Source of the DNA: Cerioporus squamosus
Lineage: Eukaryota; Basidiomycota; Agaricomycetes; Polyporales; Polyporaceae
Length of the DNA: 26,529 nt
Assembly (NCBI GenBank): GCA_022592435.1
Contig: JABYQS010000376.1
Coordinates: 1-26,529, forward strand
Reading direction: 5' to 3'
Positions 18,980 to 26,529 of this stretch are shown piece after piece. Position 1 is the stretch's first letter, and each line of letters starts with the position of its first letter. The notes below the pieces were generated by a model. The model searched no databases. It worked only from the letters and a program-made list of their open reading frames with translations, and had not been told where the DNA came from. A program made the translations under genes and the position numbers.

Positions 18980-20853
18980 ATGCCGACAAAGGAGGAGCTT
19001 TTGACCCAGGCGCAAGCTGCCTCGGACCCGCGGAAGGCGGAGACACTCTACAAGGAGATCCTAGGTAAGCAGCGAAAACCAGGGTGGTGGAGGACTTTAG
19101 GACTCAACGTACTGGCAGTGTCACCAATTGACGAACATGCACCGGTGGAGGAGCGGGAGGCAGCGCTTCGCCATCAGGAGACTGCGCTCGTGAAGCTCGG
19201 AGAGCTCTATCGGGACCAGAAGTACGTCCAAGGTCACCGTGTCTGCGATAGTTCGTATACGCTTGCTAACACTCGGCTTTAAGGAATGCGAAGGGTCTTG
19301 CTGAAGTTATCACGCTCTCGCGCTCCTTCGTGTCATCCACCGCGAAGGCCAAGACCGCGAAGCTCAGTACGTGCCCGGTCTCTCTTCTCTTCCGAGTCGC
19401 AGTGCTGACAGGCCCTCTCAGTCCGGACGCTTCTCGACTACTTCAACTCCATCCCAGATAGCCAGAACACCCAGATGGAGGTATTGAAGGAGAATATCGA
19501 GTGGGCCAAGCGCGAAAAGCGGATATTCCTCAAGCACAGCCTTGAGACGCGACTCGTCGGCCTGTGAGTGTATCGTGCGGCAGCATGCTATACATTGCTG
19601 ACTCTCTTGCGTGCAGTCAACTCGACACACAACAGTACAAGCCCGCGCTCGCCCTCATTGAATCGCTCCTCACCGAGCTGAAGCGGCTAGACGACAAGAT
19701 GGTGCTCACGGAGGTCCACTTACTGGAGAGTCGCGTATACCGCGGAATCGGAAACCTCGCAAAATCCAAAGTCTGTGACGTCTGCTTCTATCCTCGCGTT
19801 CAAAGCTGACTGGCAGTGCCCTAGGCTGCACTGACGTCTGCACGAACAGCCGCGAACGCGATATACTGCCCACCACACCTCCAAGCACGTCTTGACCTCC
19901 AGTCCGGCATTCTGCACGCAGAAGACAAGGACTACACCACCGCATACTCCTACTTCTACGAGACCTTCGAGAACCTGAGCACTCAGGACGATCCGAGCGC
20001 GCTCGGAGCGCTCAAGTACATGCTCCTCTGCAAGGTTATGCTGAACCTCGTACGTCCTGATCCTAACGATTTGCGTCGTCCATGATGGCTCACGCTCGCC
20101 GCTCTCTTCATACAGCCAGAAGACGTCACGTCCCTGCTCTCGATCAAGCTCGCATCCAAGTACGCGCAGCTCCGCGACGTGGAGAGCATGCGCGCCATCG
20201 CGCGTGCGCACCAGAAGCGGAACCTCGCAGACTTCGAGAAGGCCCTGAAGGACTACCAGCAGGGTGCGCTACCCCACCCCCGCTTCTGCGTCCGCCCCAT
20301 CTCCCATGGCTGACACCGCCGCATGCAGAGCTCTCGTCCGACACGACCATCCGCACGCACCTCTCGGCGCTCTATGACACGCTGCTGGAGCAGAACCTGC
20401 TCCGGATCGTCGAGCCGTACTCGGTCGTCGAGATCGAGTATGTCGCGCAGCAGGTCGGCCAGGGCAGGCAAGCGGTCGAGCTCAAGTGCGTCTCCCTCTC
20501 CTTTCCTCCTCCCGCAGGTCAGTTACTGACACACCTGCTGATTTGCCCCGCAGGCTCTCGCAGATGATCCTCGACAAGGTGTTCCACGGCGTGCTGGACC
20601 AGGGACGAGGTTGCCTGCTGATCTTCGAGCAACCCGAGGCGGACGTGAGTGCCTCTATCCCCGCGCATTGGTTTAACTCATCTGACTCGTTTCTGGCTTG
20701 TGACAGAGGACATATGGCGCTGCGATCGACACATTGGAGCAGGTGGGCAAGGTGGTGGATTCGTTGTATGCAAAGGTACGGAGCTCCCGCCTGTGATCCT
20801 GTGGGAACGCATTCTGACCACGACGCTCTGCGCAGACTGTCAAGCTAGCATAG
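18980..20853 (+). CDS. RPN6: 26S proteasome regulatory lid subunit Rpn6 (PSMD11 family, PCI domain)
   Basis: Eleven exons: 18980-19064, 19119-19221, 19284-19366, 19422-19563, 19617-19770, 19825-20049, 20116-20263, 20329-20485, 20554-20644, 20707-20775 and 20836-20853. Ten GT-AG introns of 53-68 nt all keep frame and give 424 aa, the usual length for the family (about 420-435). Recognisable blocks are [90 protein letters not shown] and the PCI winged-helix end [20 protein letters not shown]. Rpn6 is a helical-repeat plus PCI scaffold that clamps the lid and base of the 19S particle to the 20S core, and is essential in yeast. I saw no PACE-like element upstream. The gene is intact and ordinary, and marks the edge of the accessory region. 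Confidence 0.97.
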
Positions 20854-21239
20854 TTGTCGTTGGTGACTCGTGTATAACATGGACATGACCCTCTTCATCA
20901 TAGGCCTTGGAGTGCAGAGGCTTGGCGCGGCTGTGATGTCGCACCCGCGAGCGGTGGCTCGGTCTTTGATGTCTGCATGTCGTGCGTTTGACGGCAAGGT
21001 TTCAGTAGTCAGTACGCGTACGGTCGACTCGGGCCTTGGTGCGAAGACGGTCACGGCCGGACTGCCCGAAATCTGTCAGCCCGTCAGCCTGCGCACCTTC
21101 CTGCGCGTTCAGACTGTCATCGCACATAGGAACAACAGGCGGGTGTCCCTGGCGCCTCCGACTCTATCGGGACGCGACCGGCACAATCCTCCACTGCGAC
21201 TGAGACAGATCCCTTGCGGTCGGTCGGGACAACCTCCAC
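20854..21239. other. Intergenic gap between convergent RPN6 and MYND pseudogene
   Basis: About 390 bp between two 3' ends. A + strand open frame spans it but has no support from splice sites or similarity. I see nothing else in it. Confidence 0.6.
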
Positions 21240-23522
21240 CTATTGTTGGCGACAGTGAGTCTTATGGCTCGGCCAGTGCGCACGCTGGCATTCCGAATTG
21301 CAGTACCTGGGAAAAGTGATCAGTGAAGGTGGTGCGGAGGCCAAATGTTGAATACATGCCATGCATTCTGGCATCTTGCGCACTTCCGAAGTAACGCACT
21401 CGTCTTCGCACACCACGAGCACCGATAGAGCGTCACCATGCCTGGGCCCATGTCCACGCGCCCATCGTCGCTATTCCGGCATGCACATCTCAGCGGGCCC
21501 CGAACCACGATCGACTCCAGCGTGATGTTTGTGTCCTTCCACCAGTCCACATATTCACGAGAAGACTCCGAGTCGATGCTCCCGTCCGTGTTACCTCCAG
21601 GTCTCACATGCTGGATGGATCGGTCATGCAGGGCGTCGAGGTTGTCGAAGTGTTCCACAAAGCTCGCCGACGCTTGGATCCCGTTGAGGTAGTGACAGGC
21701 AAGTAGCTTGTGGCCATACTTGTAGGGGTCTCCTCCACGTTGTAGTCTAGCTTCGTGAGCTCTTGTTGAGCCTCAGTGATTCAGCGCTCGTATGTACAGC
21801 TGAGGACACCGCATATGTCAGTACGAGTACAGCACGCGTATGCAATGAGAACAGACGGTATTGACACACCTCGAGTTCCCCGAGATTCTGGCTGAGAGTC
21901 GTCCCTCTGGAGAGGAAGATGTTCCCAACTTGCGAGTCCAGCATGCGAAGTAGGTCTCGAGCGTCCGGAGGAGCCTCTGCTATGAACGTACTTGCGCAGA
22001 CCATCGCAGTACAAGGCATTCCTCGTATGGCGAAACACCCTCTATTTTGAGGCCTCGCTCCGCGACTCGCAATGCTGCCTCATGATCCTTGGAGTGCGTG
22101 GCGAAAATGACGTTGCGTAGATATGTTGGCCGCTGCGCTGCAAGACCTCGTGTGCGTGACGAGCTGCTAGATCTTGTTGTTGAGTGCGAATGAGGTGCTC
22201 GAGCTCCAGAGTATCAGCCTTGTCGCGATGGTCGGGGTCTCCGTGTTCACGAATCGCCTTCGCGGCCGCTGGGATATAATCTAGCCAGGAGGTGAACAGA
22301 AGTCCTGCGCGCTCGTAGTCATCCCGCGTAGGGAGATACTTGTCGGAGAAGAGGAACTTGCTCCGGATGAATACGTCGGACAGCTTCGTACCGTACTTGT
22401 AGATCGTGGTCCTCTAGGAAGCTCTGCACGACGTCGAAGAAGACGTGATTGCACTCCTCTATCACAGCGTTCTCGCTTTCTCCGGCACCGTCGTTCGAGA
22501 CCGCGCTGTTTTGGAAGTCCTAATACTTGGAGCTGCTGCCGAGTAGCCAGGGTGAGCGGGGAATGATGACTTCGTCCTTTACTAGGTAGAGATGGCAGAA
22601 GAGCCAGAGAACGACACAGCGTATGCCGATGTTGTTGCTTCGGATCGAGACTGCGAGCAGCTCGAGATTCGGCGCGATGTTCTCGATGAACTGCCAAGGA
22701 TAGGACCGGGCACCAAAAATGAGGATGGGAAGGGCGTGCATGGTCAGCTCATGTGAGGCGGACGCGTCGAGTATAGCGGTGGTCGTGGGCTCGACTATTG
22801 CGATGATGGGCATATCTGGACCAAGACCCGTGTCTTTGCCCGTCGGAGAGAACACCGGCTCCAGACAGTGCGACACTGCAGTGACAGCATAATGGGCTTT
22901 CTCAGGATCGTTGCGGCCGTAGCGAAGAGCCCAGAGAATGTTGATGATGCTCCGCACGACCTCGGCTTTCACAGTGTCGTCCCCATCATGTTGTGCAACA
23001 AAAGAGAGAAGCTGGAGTACGCGTGTCGGATTTGCGAGGGCGGGAATAAGATGCATGCATTTTAATAGTAGACCTGAAAGTGTCGGACCTTCAGGAAAAG
23101 TCATGATGATTAGCCCGGGAATCTGCGGACTTACCTCTCTCGAGTAGCTTTTGACACAAGACAGCGTCGGCACACATATCAGTCCACGCAATGGCCACAG
23201 CATTGACAATACGCCAATCGTTATGGGAGCGCACGGATTCGTAAAGATCGTCAAGCTTCTGGGCGATTTCTGCGAATCGACCGTGTATTTCCCTAAGACC
23301 ACTGCGCGTGTGGAGTCCTGTGACCGTCAAGCTTGATGTCAATCTTTCCTGGCATCATAAAACACGGTACAACGCACTCGATATCCCAAGCAATTCGCAG
23401 AGTTTTGCTACTGTTGGCCCAAGCTGTAACCCCGCGGTGCTGACGTAAAGATGGAAATAGATATCGCCGCGCGGTGTGTCATGAGCTTTTGGATCTGACT
23501 TCTTCCTCCGGGGTGGTGCCAT
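21240..23522 (-). pseudogene. MYND-finger protein, copy 1, degraded
   Basis: Begins with ATG 23522; exons 23522-23378, 23317-23135 and from 23088 onward are clean. It is a helical-repeat protein with a C-terminal MYND zinc finger, a protein-interaction module, of a type expanded in polypores. The finger (exons ending 21360 and 21306-21240) is complete: CSWC, KCARC, YCNSEC, then H and C ligands. Damage: a TAG at 22522-22520 in an otherwise open frame, frameshifts near 22411-22420 and 22101-22123, and loss of about 35 codons near 22000 compared with the neighbouring paralogue. Intron 21800-21869 sits where the paralogue has one. The last intron (21307-21359) needs a GC donor. Gene function is probably lost, unless the breaks are sequence errors. 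Confidence 0.82.
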
Positions 23523-23839
23523 TGCGTCTCTTTGTATTGGAAGCAGGAAGTGAAGCGAGAAAGCTAAAAAATTGAGTCGTGGGGCAAGATGTGTACATGT
23601 ACTCGGGCTATGAGTGTCGGACCACGAACAAGCGTCGACAAGCGGCAGTGACAAAACGCGTTACGTCACGCAACACTGTACGACACTGTACGACTCGGTG
23701 TCTACTCAGCCTATGTCGACCCAGCACAATATTTCGCAGGCCGTACCCATCTGTATCACCGACGAGAGAGAGCACGGCCTAGCACTACCCGGCCTGCAAG
23801 TGCGAAATAATTAGCGAGTCACCTGGCAGTCACACTCAA

Positions 23840-26241
23840 TCACCCATTCCGCGCCTTGCACTCGCTCCTGTGATCTGACCAGTGGGACTTCTGGCATCCA
23901 CCATCGCAGTACCTACAGATAAGTACATCAACCGTCTGCACTCAAGAGGTGTCATGGACATCGGTACTCACCTTGTCTTCCCACAACCGCCACATCTCCT
24001 CAGGACTGCACTCGGATTACCGCACCACGAACATCTGTACAACTCATAGCTGCTGGTCTCAACTGGTACATCTTCGCCTGGTGCGTGGCCGCCACATGCA
24101 TGATGTTCGTGGTCCGCATGTGCGTTATCGTCGATGCTGACGTTCCCGAGCCATTCGGACAGGTCGTCGTCCGATAGCGACGAGGATGTGGCACGCGCAG
24201 CTTCCCCGGTGCTGCCGCGCCTGTCAAGCTTGTCGAAGCGTTAAATCAGGGCTCCCCACTCCTTCGCAGCGGGCGTGTAGAGGGTGAGAACCAGCTCGCG
24301 CGCGAGATTGAGCTGTGTACGCTTCACCGAGTGGCCGACAAAGTTCATGAAGTCCAGGGACGTCTTGATCTCTCTGCGCGCCGGCTGACCAACGAAAGGT
24401 GGCAGGTTTAGCAGCATATCAGCAAGTCAGGCCGAACACTCACGTCTAACTCGCGCAGATCCTCGCTTAGTTCTGGCCCTCGGATGAGAACTGTGAGCAA
24501 CACATACCAGCCGATCATGCCCAGCATATGACGCGTATCCGGCGGTGCCTCGGAGATGAAGGTCTTCGCGTCCTCCCAAGCGGACATGAGGAACGCCGTC
24601 CCCTCGGCACGAGCTGCCATGTCGTCCTCCCTCCCAGTTGCAGGATCCGCATCCCGCGTTCTCCAGCATGGCACGTCGCCCGCCAGAGCATTTGGTTACG
24701 AACGAAGGGCGTAATCTTCGGACACTTCAAGCCCTTCTTCACCGCACGAAGGCCATCTTCGACGTCCGCGCCCATGCTGACGATGCAGTAGGCGTACGCG
24801 AGTCGCGGATTGCGGTTGATGGCAGCGTATCCCAGCGCGATAGCCTCTGGAAGCCGCTGGCGGATGATGAAGAACTTCATCTCGAGAATGTCGGCTGCGT
24901 CCAAGTCCTCCTTGCTCCCCTTCGCTCGGAGCGCTTTCGCGCAAAGCGGCAGCGCATCCGTCCAGCGCGTGAAAGGAGCGTTCCCAAGCTCCTGCGCACC
25001 GAACACACGTCCGTTTGCACTCTGCCACCCGCCCTCCGCGATAACGTACTCCGCGCGTTGCGTCAGGTCCTCGAGCTTCTTCCCGAGCGCGTACATGTCG
25101 CGGTCCTGCATCGCGCGCATGATGACCTTGGTGTAGACGGCCATGGCCTCGAGCATGACATTGAAGTCTGAACGCTCCGAACCGTAGTCGATGAGGATCT
25201 GCCTCAGGTGCGCAGGGGGGCCGGCAGCAGCAGCAGTCATCAGCCGATTGGGGTCAAATACATCGCGTCCTGCTCGCACTCTGCGATCGGGAGTCGAAGG
25301 AGTCCCCCGAGCGCTATTGCGCGAACGTTGATGTTCCTGCTTCGCAAGAACACGGCGATGACAGCAGTGAGACCTGGGACGGCCTTGGATTGGGTGGGAC
25401 AGTGCTGAGGAGCACAGACGAGGAGATTTAGCGAGTGAGTGATCAGGGTGTGAGAGACAGTCGGTTTGCGCAACGCCACCACAGTCGCTGCAAGGACAGA
25501 CTGTACATCGATTTCCTTGACGAGAACAGGGAGGGAGGGACCTCGTTTCCTATGACCGCCTCAGTCGCGTGGTCCATGGTGACGATAGCAAGTTCGACAG
25601 CTTTGGGGTCATCCGGGAAGTCCTGAACGAGCTTGACGAGTGTCTTGTTCAATTGGCGGCGATCTCCACCCGAGACTGCTCACCGCCGTGGTGAGTGACC
25701 ATAACGAGCGCGTTCAGCGCGAGGTGACGCGTCAAGTCCAAGTCCAGGAGAGGCACGATCTTTTCAGCATCCCTGGGCAGATACCCTACGTCAGCTTCCG
25801 AGAACGTGTGAGATTGCGACAAGCAATGTGCGAGCACTCGCCTTTTTCGAACAGCTTGTCCCTGAGGATAGCATCCGAGCACATCTTGGCCATCATCCCG
25901 ACGACGGCACCCATGATTTCTCGTTACCCTCGCGTTTTCCCGCGTTGTATGCGGCATTCAGTTTCTTGTAAATCTCACTAAACCGCGCGTGAACCTTCTT
26001 CAGACCATGTCGGGTCGTTATATCTGTCAGTGAAGGGGGAAGGAAGGCCAGGATCAGTCATCACTACGCACAATCGCACATTTGAAGAAAAAACCGTACC
26101 GGGAAGCTTAAGAACATCACTCAGGCGCGAGATGGTGTAGTTCCACGTCGAGCCGTCGGTTATGTCCTCGAAGAGCGCGTCTGGGATGATGTAGGAGTCG
26201 CCCGCGAGAGCTGCGCCGGGTCCCTTGCGCATCCCGGACAT
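23840..26241 (-). pseudogene. MYND-finger protein, copy 2, degraded
   Basis: A tandem paralogue of the preceding gene. ATG 26241; exon 1 26241-26100, intron 26024-26099, second intron 25786-25841 (GC donor), later introns 24385-24443 and 23913-23971. Conserved pieces include TFISEAPPDTRHMLGMIGWY (the other copy has TFIAEAPPDARDLLRML). Downstream lies a complete MYND finger: CSWC, RCGGC, YCDGGC, then H and C ligands, ending at 23840. Damage: frame changes near 25915, 25650, 25545, 25265 and 24650, and a TAA at 24243-24241 just before the stretch leading to the finger. No intron can explain these, because coding similarity runs straight across them. The many breaks argue for an old pseudogene. 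Confidence 0.82.
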
Positions 26242-26529
26242 GGCGAAGATAGACGGAGTACGCGGACTCAGAGAAGGGGGAAGAGAGAAGGGACGTCTTT
26301 GTTCAAGTATGCACCTCCATCGGCTACTGCCCGATCCACACGGTTGTCGAACCCTTCCTGGTTCGGGCGAACTCAATACCATTTAAGTCGGCTGAAGCTC
26401 TATATCTACTGTACTAGTCGAGGTGATCTGCCTTAGTACTCTAGGAGACGATGTGGCAAAGAAAAGTGAAAAGCTGGTCAACCGTTCAGAGGCCTGCCTT
26501 CGCCGAGGAGACCGAGCCCGCTCAACCTC
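26242..26529. other. Upstream region of the second MYND pseudogene
   Basis: No gene recognised. This is the former promoter side of the pseudogene and continues beyond the window. Confidence 0.5.

Noticed and set aside
20870..21319. + strand open frame after RPN6
   Set aside because: It has no recognisable protein, no splice partners, and runs into the opposite MYND finger exon.

Overview
The window is nuclear DNA of a filamentous basidiomycete, most likely an Agaricomycete of polypore type. The evidence is a G+C-rich sequence, genes cut by many 46-76 nt GT-AG introns, a KDZ-family transposase with cysteine clusters, a TET/JBP-type dioxygenase, and MYND-finger proteins of a kind I associate with polypores. 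I cannot name the species.

Layout: (1) 1-2301, + strand: the 3' part of a multi-exon gene for a protein with a long Glu/Asp tract. (2) 3458-2340, - strand: an intact two-exon F-box-like gene. (3) About 3.75-14.1 kb: a gene-poor accessory region holding three same-orientation copies of a roughly 350 bp GC-rich dispersed repeat, a second short dispersed repeat, two copies of a small unrecognised three-exon gene (here called family A, at 5695-6409 and 14083-14706), a doubtful small gene (6768-7232), and a fragment of the F-box gene. (4) 10.2-12.56 kb, + strand: a TET/JBP-type 2-oxoglutarate/Fe(II) dioxygenase whose catalytic exons look intact. (5) 17541-14862, - strand: a complete four-exon KDZ transposase of 835 aa with CxC5/CxC6-like cysteine clusters. 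Dioxygenase and transposase converge, with the second family A gene between them. The association of TET/JBP genes with KDZ transposons is known in mushroom-forming fungi. (6) About 17.9-18.72 kb: a degenerate tandem array with a period near 94 bp. (7) 18980-20853, + strand: RPN6, an 11-exon housekeeping gene for a 26S proteasome lid subunit. (8) 23522-21240 and 26241-23840, - strand: two tandem MYND-finger paralogues, both broken by frameshifts and stop codons, so annotated as pseudogenes.

The mobile or accessory block (2.3-18.7 kb) lies beside a conserved housekeeping gene. Within it, the order F-box, GC-rich repeat, family A occurs twice, which suggests an old segmental duplication later disrupted. 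Exon coordinates for RPN6, KDZ, the F-box gene and both family A genes agree in splice phase throughout. The 5' ends of the dioxygenase and of the acidic-tract gene are uncertain. All domain names come from reading the translations by eye.
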